A stretch of 64,000 bases of DNA from Balneola sp. GTDB lineage: Bacteria; Bacteroidota; Rhodothermia; Balneolales; Balneolaceae. Positions 11,000 to 19,784 of this stretch are shown in pieces (the stretch's first letter is position 1; each line of letters opens with the position of its first letter). The position numbers and the translations under genes were made by a program. The stretch spans positions 124,001-188,000 of the forward strand of contig RHLJ01000001.1 in NCBI GenBank assembly GCA_003712055.1, in the 5' to 3' direction. The notes under the pieces were generated by a model. That model did not search any database. It had not been told where the DNA came from and saw only the letters and a list, made by a program, of their open reading frames with translations.

Positions 11000-11049
11000 G
11001 CCTTAAAGATAGGTATTCTTAGTAAGATCACTTAAGCAGAAATAACGAG

Positions 11050-11080
11050 TTTCAATCAGTGCTAAATACACCTATACTTG
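11050..11080 (+). promoter_or_regulatory. Promoter of the MFS transporter gene
   Basis: TTTC at 11050-11053, then exactly 19 nt, then TATACTTG at 11073-11080. This is one mismatch per box from the Bacteroidota consensus TTTG-N19-TAnnTTTG. The ATG at 11093 lies 12 nt after the -7 box, so the 5' UTR would be very short. A TTG at 11078 falls within the -7 box, which argues against it as the start. Confidence 0.55.
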
Positions 11081-11092
11081 CGCACTATTTTT

Positions 11093-12319
11093 ATGCAAAA
11101 AGAACCAAGAAAAGCCGCTCTTACATTCATCTTTGTCACAGTCCTTATTGATGTAACAGGGCTTGGTATTATTATCCCCGTAATTCCACAGTTAATCATG
11201 GAGCTAACCGGTGAAGGGCTTAGTAAAGCTGCTTTGTATGGGGGATGGTTAATGTTCTGCTACGCATTTATGCAATTCGCCTGTGCCCCAATTATTGGAG
11301 CTTTAAGCGATCGTTTTGGTAGAAGACCAGTGCTGTTACTTTCATTAGCAGGTTTTGGAATCGATTATGTAATTACAGGTTTTGCACCATCCATTTATTG
11401 GCTATTTGGTGCAAGGATAGTAGCTGGGATCACAGGGGCCAGTATAACTACGGCAAATGCTTATATCGCAGATATTTCAACACCGGAAAAAAGAGCTCAA
11501 AATTTTGGTTTAATAGGTGCTGCCTTTGGGTTAGGATTCATCATAGGTCCGGTTATTGGAGGCTTATTAGGTGAGCTGGGATCGAGGATTCCGTTTTTTG
11601 CAGCAGCTGGTTTAGCCTTCGTTAATTGTTTGTATGGTTATTTCATACTTCCGGAATCATTGCCAAAAGAAAAAAGACGGCCATTTGAATGGAAAAGAGC
11701 CAATCCTCTAGGTTCGTTGCAACAAATAAGAAAATTCCCAGCTATTTCAGGACTAGTAGGGGTATTCTTTCTTCTCTATATGTCTCATCATGCCACTCAA
11801 AGCACCTGGACTTACTTTACAATGGAAAAATTTGGTTGGGATGAGGCAATGGTTGGTTTATCATTGGGAATAGTTGGGATTTCAGTAGCGATAGTCCAAG
11901 GCGGGTTAACCAGGATTGTAATCCCCAAAATAGGGGAGGTTAACTCGGTATATGTGGGTTTAATGTTCTCTACCTTAGGTTTTTTAGCATTCGCTTTTTC
12001 TCCATCCGGCATTGCACTTTTAGCATTTATTTTTCCTTTTGCATTAGGAGGATTTGCTGGCCCTGCTTTGCAAGGGATTATCTCAAACGAAGTAGAGGAT
12101 AATCAGCAAGGGGAAGTACAAGGATCATTAACAAGCTTGATAAGCTTTACCGCAATTATAGGCCCACCTTTTATGACAGGACTATTTGGCTATTTCACAA
12201 GTGAGCGCGCTCCTGTGGATTTACCAGGTGCGGCTTTTGTTGCCGGTTCAGCACTTACCTTCATGGCCCTGTTGTTTGCTATCTTTATTTTTAGGAAAAA
12301 TGAAAGTGAAATGGTTTAG
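11093..12319 (+). CDS. MFS transporter, TetA/TCR drug-efflux type
   Basis: A 408-residue major facilitator protein with 12 predicted membrane helices. The N-terminus ([19 protein letters not shown]) and the loop 2-3 motif [17 protein letters not shown] match the tetracycline-resistance subfamily of H+ antiporters. The motif C-like segment [17 protein letters not shown] in helix 5 marks exporters. The actual drug or metabolite is unknown; many chromosomal members do not confer tetracycline resistance. I place the start at the ATG at 11093, since the upstream TTG overlaps the promoter. A hairpin terminator follows at 12371-12410. Confidence 0.9.
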   Translation: MQKEPRKAALTFIFVTVLIDVTGLGIIIPVIPQLIMELTGEGLSKAALYGGWLMFCYAFMQFACAPIIGALSDRFGRRPVLLLSLAGFGIDYVITGFAPSIYWLFGARIVAGITGASITTANAYIADISTPEKRAQNFGLIGAAFGLGFIIGPVIGGLLGELGSRIPFFAAAGLAFVNCLYGYFILPESLPKEKRRPFEWKRANPLGSLQQIRKFPAISGLVGVFFLLYMSHHATQSTWTYFTMEKFGWDEAMVGLSLGIVGISVAIVQGGLTRIVIPKIGEVNSVYVGLMFSTLGFLAFAFSPSGIALLAFIFPFALGGFAGPALQGIISNEVEDNQQGEVQGSLTSLISFTAIIGPPFMTGLFGYFTSERAPVDLPGAAFVAGSALTFMALLFAIFIFRKNESEMV

Positions 12320-12370
12320 CCATTTAGAGTAGAAAAACACCCCCGATAACCTTATTTTCAAAATGTCAAG

Positions 12371-12410
12371 AAAAGCACTCCGCGAAGGGCGGGATGCTTT
12401 TTTTATTTTT
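12371..12410 (+). terminator. Rho-independent terminator after the MFS gene
   Basis: The stem AAAAGCACTCCGC / GCGGGATGCTTTT (11 of 13 positions pair) is followed by a T-rich run TTTTTTATTTTTT. It separates the MFS transcript from greA, which starts at 12435. Confidence 0.75.
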
Positions 12411-12434
12411 TGAAACGGAAGAAACTGAATTGAA

Positions 12435-12908
12435 ATGAGTAACATCCAATATTTATCACAAGAAGGCTATGACAAGCTGGATGCTGAATTAAAAGATTTG
12501 AAAACCCGTGGCCGTAGAGAAATAGCTGATGATATAGCTGAAGCCAGAGCTAAGGGAGATTTGAGTGAAAATGCCGAATACGATGCAGCGAAAGAAGCTC
12601 AGGGTCATATGGAAACCCGAATTACCCAATTAGAAGATATACTTGCTAATGCACGTATCCTTGATGCAAAAGACCTGGATTTAAGTCAGGTTAGGGTTCT
12701 TACCAAGGTTACCATCTTAAACAAGAAGATGAACAAAGAAATGGCTTATACTCTTGTGTCGGCTAATGAAGCAGATTTTGCAAAAGGAAAAATATCCGTT
12801 GATTCTCCGATTGGTAAGGGTTTGCTAGGCAAGAAGGTAGGGGATGTAGCTGAGATTGAGGTTCCAGCTGGTAAATTAGAGTTAGAGATCAAGAAAATAG
12901 AGATCTGA
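12435..12908 (+). CDS. greA: Transcription elongation factor GreA
   Basis: A 157-residue GreA, normal length. The N-terminal coiled coil (residues 1-75) enters the RNA polymerase secondary channel. Its tip carries ARAKGDLSENAEY, with the acidic residues that stimulate cleavage of backtracked RNA. The C-terminal FKBP-like domain ends in SPIGKGLLGKKVGDVAEIEVP, the typical GreA signature. It is the first gene of a tightly packed plus-strand series (greA, NUDIX, barrel, ackA, lipoprotein, pta), with gaps of a few bases or overlaps. Confidence 0.97.
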   Translation: MSNIQYLSQEGYDKLDAELKDLKTRGRREIADDIAEARAKGDLSENAEYDAAKEAQGHMETRITQLEDILANARILDAKDLDLSQVRVLTKVTILNKKMNKEMAYTLVSANEADFAKGKISVDSPIGKGLLGKKVGDVAEIEVPAGKLELEIKKIEI

Positions 12909-12917
12909 TATTGGTTT

Positions 12918-13367
12918 ATGAAGAAGCTAATTGATGTGTATCCTTATCGAATGAATGAAGGAACTCCTGAGTTTTTGATTTTTCTTCGTTCTTCAAAAAA
13001 GATATATGCACATCAATGGCGGATGGTCGGGGGAAAGGTTAGAGAAGGAGAAACGTATTGGAAAGCGGCCCTTCGTGAACTAACAGAAGAGACATCATTG
13101 AGCCCCATTCTATTTTGGACTATTCCTTCAATAAACTCTTTCTACGAAGCCAGTTCTGACCAAATACATCAAATCCCTGCTTTTGCTGCTGAATTATCCA
13201 TAGAAGCTGATCCTGTACTTGATCGGGAACATTCGGAGTTTAAATGGGTACGCTCTTCCGAAGTTGATAATTACATTTGCTGGCCCGAGCAAAAGAGATT
13301 GATCAAACTTACCCATGAGTTAGTTGTAAACGATCAAATTTTACCAGAGTGGCAAATTTCCGCTTAA
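12918..13367 (+). CDS. NUDIX hydrolase, NudB-like
   Basis: A 149-residue NUDIX protein. The NUDIX box GGKVREGETYWKAALREL continues into TEET, with the RExxEE metal-binding core (the final Gly is replaced by Ser). The N-terminal VYPYRMNEGTPEFLIFLRS resembles dATP pyrophosphohydrolase/NudB-type enzymes, which hydrolyse nucleoside triphosphates such as dihydroneopterin triphosphate in folate synthesis or damaged dNTPs. The substrate is not certain. It begins 9 bp after greA, and its last 19 bases overlap the GTG start of the next gene. Confidence 0.88.
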   Translation: MKKLIDVYPYRMNEGTPEFLIFLRSSKKIYAHQWRMVGGKVREGETYWKAALRELTEETSLSPILFWTIPSINSFYEASSDQIHQIPAFAAELSIEADPVLDREHSEFKWVRSSEVDNYICWPEQKRLIKLTHELVVNDQILPEWQISA

Positions 13368-14572
13368 TACCGATCTTACTTCTATTTATCACCATAGGGA
13401 GCTCATCTGTATTTGCTCAGAACGATCCATATAAATTCTCATTCGCTCCTGATCTTTGGTACAACGATGTAGATGGAATTAGGCTTGGCTTAAGGACCTT
13501 CGGAGAAGTTCAGGGTTCATTTAAAGACGGCCCTCATCGACTTGATGCTGGGATTTGGGTAAGCACCTGGATACCGGTATTACCAGTTTCCTATTATTTG
13601 TCTTTTACAGAACCAATACCTGCAATTACTGACTTTAATAATGAAGGAAGTATACAGATAGTAACGAGTGTTCGAACAGGGTACGCTCAACATCGTTTAC
13701 AGTTTAATAAACGCTGGCAACCTGGGTTCGATGAATATGATTATCAAGAGTTGGCCATTTATTTCTCTCAAAGTAAAATGTTTGATTCCGAATACAGGCC
13801 TTTCGAACAAATTTGGCAGAATGATTGGACTTCGATCGCAGGCATAGTCTTATTAAAAAGCTTCAACACCGAAAAAACTAGGTTTGAAGCCACTTTAGAT
13901 GTAAAGCAAAACCTGAATACAGAATCAGGTTCTTTTTCGGTAGCTACCCTTGAATTGATCCAAAAAATAGAACTGAATAGCGGTTTTAAATTGAGGCTAA
14001 GAAGTTTTACGGGTGTTGGCAGTGATAACACTTTACCAGAATATCAATTCTTTAGCAGTTTAGACTCCCCAGCAAACTGGTTAAACAATGGTATTTCCAG
14101 AGCTAAAGGAACTATACCACAACCATGGTTAAATGCAGGAAGTTTTCATGTAGGAGGTAGTGCAAACTTAAGGGGGTATCTAAATCAGGATATTGATGCC
14201 CTATCAGAAAACCTGAATCCTATGTTTACTTCGATTATTTCTGGCAATCTGGAGCTTGAGTTTCCTAATCCATTGGGAAAAGCTTTATCAAATGTGCCAT
14301 ATGTTGGAGACGTATCTGAACTCAGAAGCTATTCTTTCCTGGATATAGGTAAAGGTGGGTTTGTAAATACTAACGATGGTAATGAAACAGATGTAATAGC
14401 TGATGCTGGTATTGGTCTTCAATTATCTTTAAATATTCCTGACTATTTAGGTAAAGATCGTGGTATTTTTATTCGGTATGAAGTTCCATTCTGGCTATCA
14501 GAAGTAGGAGTGGGAGATTCCAATTTTTCATTTCGTCAATTAATAGGCGTGGGAGCCATTTTTGCATTCTAA
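13349..14572 (+). CDS. Outer-membrane beta-barrel protein, Omp85-like C-terminal region
   Basis: A 407-residue secreted protein. The start is a GTG inside the end of the NUDIX gene. It is followed directly by a clear signal peptide (LIPILLLFITIGSSSVFAQ), and no other start would keep that peptide. The mature part alternates short hydrophobic and aromatic strands and ends in Phe (VGVGAIFAF), as outer-membrane barrels do. GSANLRGY near residue 270 resembles the LRGY lid-loop motif of Omp85/BamA-type barrels, but no POTRA domain is present. Function is unknown; secretion partner or lipid/metal-linked barrel are both possible. Confidence 0.75.
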   Translation: MANFRLIPILLLFITIGSSSVFAQNDPYKFSFAPDLWYNDVDGIRLGLRTFGEVQGSFKDGPHRLDAGIWVSTWIPVLPVSYYLSFTEPIPAITDFNNEGSIQIVTSVRTGYAQHRLQFNKRWQPGFDEYDYQELAIYFSQSKMFDSEYRPFEQIWQNDWTSIAGIVLLKSFNTEKTRFEATLDVKQNLNTESGSFSVATLELIQKIELNSGFKLRLRSFTGVGSDNTLPEYQFFSSLDSPANWLNNGISRAKGTIPQPWLNAGSFHVGGSANLRGYLNQDIDALSENLNPMFTSIISGNLELEFPNPLGKALSNVPYVGDVSELRSYSFLDIGKGGFVNTNDGNETDVIADAGIGLQLSLNIPDYLGKDRGIFIRYEVPFWLSEVGVGDSNFSFRQLIGVGAIFAF

Positions 14573-14574
14573 GT

Positions 14575-15792
14575 ATGAAGATTCTAGTCATAAACTGCGG
14601 CAGTTCTTCCATTAAGTATCAACTTATTGATACTGATAACAAGGATACGTTATGCAAAGGGCTGATAGAACGAATTGGTGCAGTTACCTCCATCATAAAG
14701 CAGGAATTCAAAGGAGAGAAGCTTGTACAAAAATCAATGGCGATTGATAATCATGCTGTTGCATTAAGAGTGATTATGGAATCACTTATTGAAGCGGATA
14801 ATGATTACCTGCACTCTTTAGATGAAATTGAAGCGGTAGGGCACCGGGTAGCACACGGTGGGGAGACTTTTAAAGACTCTGTGTTAATAGATGACGATGT
14901 TGAAGATGCCATAGAACAAGCCTATGATATAGCTCCTTTACACAATCCTCCGAATTTACAGGGAATAAGAGCTGCTAAACAGCATTTGCCAAAAGTACCT
15001 CATGTGGCTGTTTTTGATACCGCATTCCATCATTCAATGCCTGCTCATGCCTATCTTTATGCCATTCCGAACAGGTTATACAGGAGATATAAAATCCGAA
15101 GGTACGGCTTTCATGGAACCTCTCATTATTATGTAAGTCGTCAATACTTCGAATTGAGTGGGACAAAAAAAGAAGGATCTAAAGTAATTACTTGTCACCT
15201 CGGAAATGGCGCCTCAGTTACAGCCATTAAAGACGGTCATTCTTATGATACCAGTATGGGTTTTTCTCCCTTAGAAGGACTTGTAATGGGAACAAGGAGT
15301 GGAGATCTTGATCCGTCTATCTTATTCTACCTCATAGAGAAAGAAGAATTATCTCTAGCTAATGTTCATGCTTTATTAAATAAGCATAGCGGGTTATTAG
15401 GACTGAGTGGTTATGCAGCTGATATGCGCGATTTGATAGAAGAAGCCGAAAATGGTGACAGAAGGTGCAAAGAGGCTATCGAAGTATTCTGCTATCGAGT
15501 AAAAAAATATATTTCATCTTATATAGGTGCACTAAATGGAGCCGATTCAATTGTTTTTACTGGAGGAATAGGTGAAAATTCTCCCCAAATTCGTTCTTTA
15601 ATCTTAAAGGAAATGGACGGGCTTGGAATCAAACTAGATGAGACCTTGAATAAAAATGTACCTGATGATAAAAAAGTAAGTGCAGCAGACTCAGAGGTAG
15701 ATATTTACGTTATCCCGACGAATGAAGAACTGGTAATAGCAATTGATTCTGCTAAAATTGCTATTGCTGCCAGACAAACTCCATGGGCATAA
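14575..15792 (+). CDS. ackA: Acetate kinase
   Basis: A 405-residue acetate kinase that interconverts acetyl phosphate plus ADP with acetate plus ATP. It opens with the family signature ILVINCGSSSIKYQLI and holds the second signature EAVGHRVAHGGETF near residue 85. RRYGFHGTSH contains the catalytic Arg/His region, and VFTGGIGENSPQIR is the adenine-binding loop. The ASKHA fold is complete. It starts 2 bp after the barrel gene and shares a unit with pta, with a lipoprotein gene between them. Confidence 0.97.
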   Translation: MKILVINCGSSSIKYQLIDTDNKDTLCKGLIERIGAVTSIIKQEFKGEKLVQKSMAIDNHAVALRVIMESLIEADNDYLHSLDEIEAVGHRVAHGGETFKDSVLIDDDVEDAIEQAYDIAPLHNPPNLQGIRAAKQHLPKVPHVAVFDTAFHHSMPAHAYLYAIPNRLYRRYKIRRYGFHGTSHYYVSRQYFELSGTKKEGSKVITCHLGNGASVTAIKDGHSYDTSMGFSPLEGLVMGTRSGDLDPSILFYLIEKEELSLANVHALLNKHSGLLGLSGYAADMRDLIEEAENGDRRCKEAIEVFCYRVKKYISSYIGALNGADSIVFTGGIGENSPQIRSLILKEMDGLGIKLDETLNKNVPDDKKVSAADSEVDIYVIPTNEELVIAIDSAKIAIAARQTPWA

Positions 15793-15808
15793 TTTGCAAC
15801 TAAGTTTT

Positions 15809-17524
15809 ATGAAAAAACTCCGGTTTATAGGGATATTTTTTTTAGCTATTACTACTGCATGTTCCAGTTCGAAATGGGTAGTTGAAAATCAACAGGAAGT
15901 AGACAGGAATGACTTTGAGCTATTGAGTTCAAGAAAATTTCTTGAACGAAGTGGAGCTATCTCACCACAAACGCCCATAGTTTCTTACCAGCTAAAAGCA
16001 GAAAATACGTTTGAGTATGCTCTTAGAGTTCGAACGGACAGATACATACAAAGATATCGTCCAACTTTTCGATCAATTCTTTTTGGGTTAATTGGTTCTG
16101 GGTTGGCCATTGGAGCAGGAAATATCGTTGCTGATAATAAAGATCCGGGCAGTGATAGTAATACAGAATATATCCTATATGGGGCTGCTGGGGTAATTGG
16201 GCTGGCCTCAGTATTGAATATGAAAGCGTATGGAGATCCAACTCCAACAGGAGAAAGTCGTTTGCTTAGGAAAACCGGTAGTACAACAGAGGTTGAGGTT
16301 GTAACAGCAGCTCCGGAATCTGATTTGCGAGCTACATATTCAATTTTTTATAAGAGTGAAATTCTTGTTGGAGAGAAAGAAATTAAACCTAATGGATCAA
16401 CCTACTCCATTAACTTGATAGAGGATTTAAATCCTGAGGCCTTTGAATATGATAGTAGCGATGATGTAGAACTTGAAGTTTACTTTAACGGAGAAACGTA
16501 TAGAGAAAGCATCTCATTAAAGGATATCTTCGATAGTTTTGTGATTGTTTCATCCCAAATTACTGCATTAAGAGATGCTCCGGATTTTGATGAAAATAAT
16601 GTGCTTACGGACCTTGCGTTTGGAAGTCAGATGAAAATGGTATCAGAAGATTCTACCTGGTATAAAGTGTTATATGGAATCTCAGAAACATGGATCTCAA
16701 AAACGGATGCCTATCCAATTTGGAGGCCTTCAGAGTTTGCCTCTCAACTTTCAATTTTTGCGATACCAAACATTCCATTTGGTAATGTAGATGTAGAAAC
16801 AAGCATTCCAACCTTACGCACTGGAAATGATAGTACGCTTGTATTCATGTTGGTGAATGGAGGTTATCAGAGAAATTACCCGGAACGACCTTTTGCTGAT
16901 CGTGATGCCCGTTTGATGGAAGAATACTTTCAGAATGCTTTGGGTATTCCTTTCTCAAACATCATAAAAGCATATGACATCGAAAATCAGCAACAGCTTT
17001 CTCTTGCTTATACCAGATTAGCAACCCGCTTTAGAAGACCTCAGAAGCAGTTGGTAGTCTATTTATCGGGATATGTTAGATCTGATGAAGAGGAACGAAT
17101 TAGGTTTTTGTCCACTACCGGTTCTAATCAAAGTTTTTCATTAAATAGTCTGGTAAATAGTATTAGTACACTAGATGTTGAAGAAATTGTAGTACTGGCC
17201 GATCTTGACTTTGTGGCTCAGGAAGAACCTGGCTCAATAGAATATTTCGGTGAGTCTGTACTTCAAAACAATCCTAATTCGGCAATTATTTTTAGCTCTA
17301 CCGAAACTCAGCGATCCAGAGATTACTCTATTGCTAATGGAGATCAGAAAAGACATAGCATCTTTACTTATTATATAGCTGATGCTATTAAAAATGGGGA
17401 GAGTAATATTTCAGGCATAATCAATCACCTTCAAAGAAATGTAGATTACACTTCAAGAAGATTGCACAATCAGCCCCAACAAATCATTTACTTTGGAGAA
17501 ACAAATTTGGATCTGGTCGATTGA
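15809..17524 (+). CDS. Lipoprotein with SH3-like and inactive caspase-like domains
   Basis: A 571-residue lipoprotein. The ATG at 15809 gives a signal ending in the lipobox ITTACSSSK; an upstream in-frame start inside ackA would destroy it. Two hydrophobic stretches (about residues 90-145) follow. A bacterial SH3-like segment lies near residues 250-315 (ITALRDAPDF, WYKVLYGISETWI). The last 230 residues read as a caspase/C14 fold: LVNGGYQRNYPERPFADRDA, then LVVYLSGYVRSD, then EEIVVLADLDFVAQ. In active caspases these two strands end in SGH and in D-x-C; here Tyr and Leu/Asp stand instead, so it is probably non-catalytic. It lies between ackA and pta; its stop overlaps the pta start. Confidence 0.75.
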   Translation: MKKLRFIGIFFLAITTACSSSKWVVENQQEVDRNDFELLSSRKFLERSGAISPQTPIVSYQLKAENTFEYALRVRTDRYIQRYRPTFRSILFGLIGSGLAIGAGNIVADNKDPGSDSNTEYILYGAAGVIGLASVLNMKAYGDPTPTGESRLLRKTGSTTEVEVVTAAPESDLRATYSIFYKSEILVGEKEIKPNGSTYSINLIEDLNPEAFEYDSSDDVELEVYFNGETYRESISLKDIFDSFVIVSSQITALRDAPDFDENNVLTDLAFGSQMKMVSEDSTWYKVLYGISETWISKTDAYPIWRPSEFASQLSIFAIPNIPFGNVDVETSIPTLRTGNDSTLVFMLVNGGYQRNYPERPFADRDARLMEEYFQNALGIPFSNIIKAYDIENQQQLSLAYTRLATRFRRPQKQLVVYLSGYVRSDEEERIRFLSTTGSNQSFSLNSLVNSISTLDVEEIVVLADLDFVAQEEPGSIEYFGESVLQNNPNSAIIFSSTETQRSRDYSIANGDQKRHSIFTYYIADAIKNGESNISGIINHLQRNVDYTSRRLHNQPQQIIYFGETNLDLVD

Positions 17525-18474
17525 TGGATTTTATCAAACTAATACGCGAAAAAGCGGCTTTACTAAACAAAACTATTGTTCTTCCTCGATCTTCTGATCC
17601 TCGCGTTCAAGAAGCAGCGAAGTTTCTGCTTGAAAATAATCTATGTAAGATAATCCTCATTGATAATGGTGTTAGTGTACCTGAAGAACTAGAGAGTGTA
17701 TTAATAAACCCATCATCAAATACACAACTTAGGAAGTACGCTACTTCTTTCTATGAGAAGAGAAAGCACAAAGGAATAACCCTGGAGCAAGCTTTAGAAG
17801 TGGTAAAAGACCCCCTTTATTTTGGAGCTTCTATGATTGCAGAAGGAGATGCGGATAGTTGTGTAGCAGGATCCGTCTCAACAACAGGAGATGTGCTTCG
17901 CGCTGCTATTCAAACTATTGGCTTAAAACCTGGCTCTACGGTAGTATCTAGTATCTTTCTTATGTGCTTAACAGATGGGCGAGTGTTCTCCTACGGAGAC
18001 TGCGCCGTAGTTCCATATCCCACTTCAGATCAACTGGCATCCATTGCTATTGACTCAGCCTCAAGCCATAAGGCCGTTACTGGTGAAACTCCTAATGTTG
18101 CGATGCTTTCATTTTCTACCAAAGGAAGTGCGAAACATGAGCAGGTGGAACTTGTTAGAGGAGCTTATGAAATTGCAAAAGGGCGTCAACCAGAGCTAAA
18201 CATTGATGGTGAGTTACAATTTGATGCCGCTTTACTTAAGGAAGTAGGAACACGGAAAGCTCCTGGATCTATAGTAGCAGGGAATGCGAATGTATTCATA
18301 TTTCCAAATCTGGATGCTGGAAATATTGCCTATAAGATTACTGAAAGATTAGCAAGAGCTTCAGCAATTGGACCACTCATTCAGGGATTGAATAAACCTA
18401 TGATGGATTTATCAAGGGGATGTTCCTGGGAAGATATTGTAAATACAAGTTGCCTGGCGGCTTTGATGAGTTGA
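17524..18474 (+). CDS. pta: Phosphate acetyltransferase (short form)
   Basis: A 316-residue Pta, the short single-domain type lacking the N-terminal regulatory domain of the 700-residue enterobacterial enzyme. It converts acetyl-CoA plus phosphate to acetyl phosphate, which AckA uses for ATP. Typical segments are IVLPRSSDPRVQEAAKFL at the start, SMIAEGDADSCVAGSVSTT, SSIFLMCLTDGRVFSYGDCA and SIVAGNANVFIFPNLDAGNI. The ATG at 17524 overlaps the stop of the preceding lipoprotein gene (TGATG), a translational coupling arrangement; a TTG one codon earlier is less likely. Confidence 0.95.
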   Translation: MDFIKLIREKAALLNKTIVLPRSSDPRVQEAAKFLLENNLCKIILIDNGVSVPEELESVLINPSSNTQLRKYATSFYEKRKHKGITLEQALEVVKDPLYFGASMIAEGDADSCVAGSVSTTGDVLRAAIQTIGLKPGSTVVSSIFLMCLTDGRVFSYGDCAVVPYPTSDQLASIAIDSASSHKAVTGETPNVAMLSFSTKGSAKHEQVELVRGAYEIAKGRQPELNIDGELQFDAALLKEVGTRKAPGSIVAGNANVFIFPNLDAGNIAYKITERLARASAIGPLIQGLNKPMMDLSRGCSWEDIVNTSCLAALMS

Positions 18475-18493
18475 AATAACAAAAAAATAGCTA

Positions 18494-18571
18494 GTCATTC
18501 TGAGGACACTTCCGAAGAATCTTACTGGGTTGATATTCAATTAGATCCTTCGCAAGTATGCTCAGGATGAC
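18494..18571. repeat. Dispersed palindrome, family A, copy 1
   Basis: A 78-bp element starting GTCATTCTGAGGACACTTCC and ending GCTCAGGATGAC, with inner arms GAAGAATCT and AGATCCTTCGC. It lies between pta and manA. Copies occur at 21263-21334 and 23465-23544. This is a REP-like sequence type; no transposase is in the window. Confidence 0.8.
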
Positions 18572-18583
18572 AACAAGAAAACG

Positions 18584-19564
18584 ATGAGCAAAAACCTATA
18601 TCCACTAAAATTTACCCCCATCCTAAAAGACAAAATCTGGGGAGGAGAAAAGCTTGGAATCGTATTAGATAAACCCATTGGTGATTCTAAAAACTGTGGT
18701 GAAAGCTGGGAAATCTCCGGAGTTGAAGGTGATATTTCTATTGTTTCCGAAGGAGAGCTAAAAGGGAAATCCCTGGTTGAGTTGATCAATGAATACAAAG
18801 GTGAATTGGTTGGAGAGAAAGTATTCGGGAAGTTTGGATCTAAATTTCCCTTACTCATCAAATTCATTGATGCTAATGATGATCTATCCATTCAGGTTCA
18901 TCCGGATGATACATTAGCAATGGAAAGGCATAACTCTTTTGGTAAAACAGAAATGTGGTATGTAGTGGAAGCAGATGAAGGAGCTACACTTATTTCAGGC
19001 TTCAATAAGCAAACAAACAAAGATGAGTATTTAGAGGTTTTTGAAGCTGGAAATCTGACCGACATCCTGAACAGGGAACGAGTGTTTAATGATGATGTAT
19101 TCTTTTTGCCTGCAGGAAGGGTACATACCATTGGAAAAGGATTATTGATTGCTGAAATCCAGCAAACTTCAGATATCACATACAGGATCTATGATTTCGA
19201 CAGGGTAGATGCGAATGGAGTAGGAAGAGAACTTCATGTAGAAGAAGCAGTAGACGCCATAGATTATGATTTCTATGATGAATATAAAACACGATATAAC
19301 GTCTCATCTACAGAAATAGAAATTGGTAATAGTCAATATTTTGTAACGAATCGACTTTCCATTTCCGAAACCATTAAAAGAGATTATACAGCTTTTGACT
19401 CCTGTATTATTTTGATGTGTATCCAAGGTGAAGGTATTATTGAATTCCAAAAAGGCAAAGTTGAATATGAATTGGGAGATTCAATTCTCATTCCTAACAG
19501 TTTGGATTTTCTTGAGCTGCATCCGTCTGTAAATTCGAAATTATTGGAAGTACGAATTCCATAG
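18584..19564 (+). CDS. manA: Mannose-6-phosphate isomerase, class I
   Basis: A 326-residue phosphomannose isomerase that interconverts fructose-6-phosphate and mannose-6-phosphate. The double cupin fold is shown by the zinc-binding set: IQVHPDD (Gln and His), GKTEMWYVV (Glu) and PAGRVHTIG (His). The N-terminus PLKFTPILKDKIWGGEKLG is typical of the Firmicutes/Bacteroidetes short class I enzymes (about 320 residues). It starts 12 bp after the family A repeat. It could feed GDP-mannose synthesis for surface glycans or for the QTMAN-like enzyme at 7.6 kb. Confidence 0.95.
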   Translation: MSKNLYPLKFTPILKDKIWGGEKLGIVLDKPIGDSKNCGESWEISGVEGDISIVSEGELKGKSLVELINEYKGELVGEKVFGKFGSKFPLLIKFIDANDDLSIQVHPDDTLAMERHNSFGKTEMWYVVEADEGATLISGFNKQTNKDEYLEVFEAGNLTDILNRERVFNDDVFFLPAGRVHTIGKGLLIAEIQQTSDITYRIYDFDRVDANGVGRELHVEEAVDAIDYDFYDEYKTRYNVSSTEIEIGNSQYFVTNRLSISETIKRDYTAFDSCIILMCIQGEGIIEFQKGKVEYELGDSILIPNSLDFLELHPSVNSKLLEVRIP

Positions 19565-19669
19565 TTAGCTTCTTTTTTCATCTTAAAAGAGAGAATTACA
19601 GAAAACTTCTAAGAAAGTTCTCATAGAAGAATACATATCCTCTTAATAGAAACTCTCAATCGCTTGCTA

Positions 19670-19701
19670 TTTAGTTCTAAGAGAGGGATTTAGTATCTTT
19701 G
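19670..19701 (+). promoter_or_regulatory. Candidate promoter of the suf operon
   Basis: TATCTTTG at 19694-19701 is an exact match to TAnnTTTG. TTTA at 19670-19673 stands 20 nt upstream as a weak -33 box. The predicted 5' UTR is about 80 nt to the sufB ATG at 19785. No Rrf2/IscR-type regulator gene is nearby, and I see no obvious operator. Confidence 0.5.
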
Positions 19702-19784
19702 AACCGTTCTAAATAAGCGGAAAAAAGTTGAACGGATTAATCAAATACACGGTTACCTAATCAACTGTATAAACAAGAAATTAC

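Noticed and set aside
11078-11092. TTG start five codons earlier for the MFS transporter
   Set aside because: It lies within the predicted -7 box, and the ATG at 11093 fits the family N-terminus.
19565-19784. Riboswitch or IscR operator upstream of sufB
   Set aside because: I looked for long conserved stems or an Rrf2-type palindrome and found only short, weak inverted repeats.
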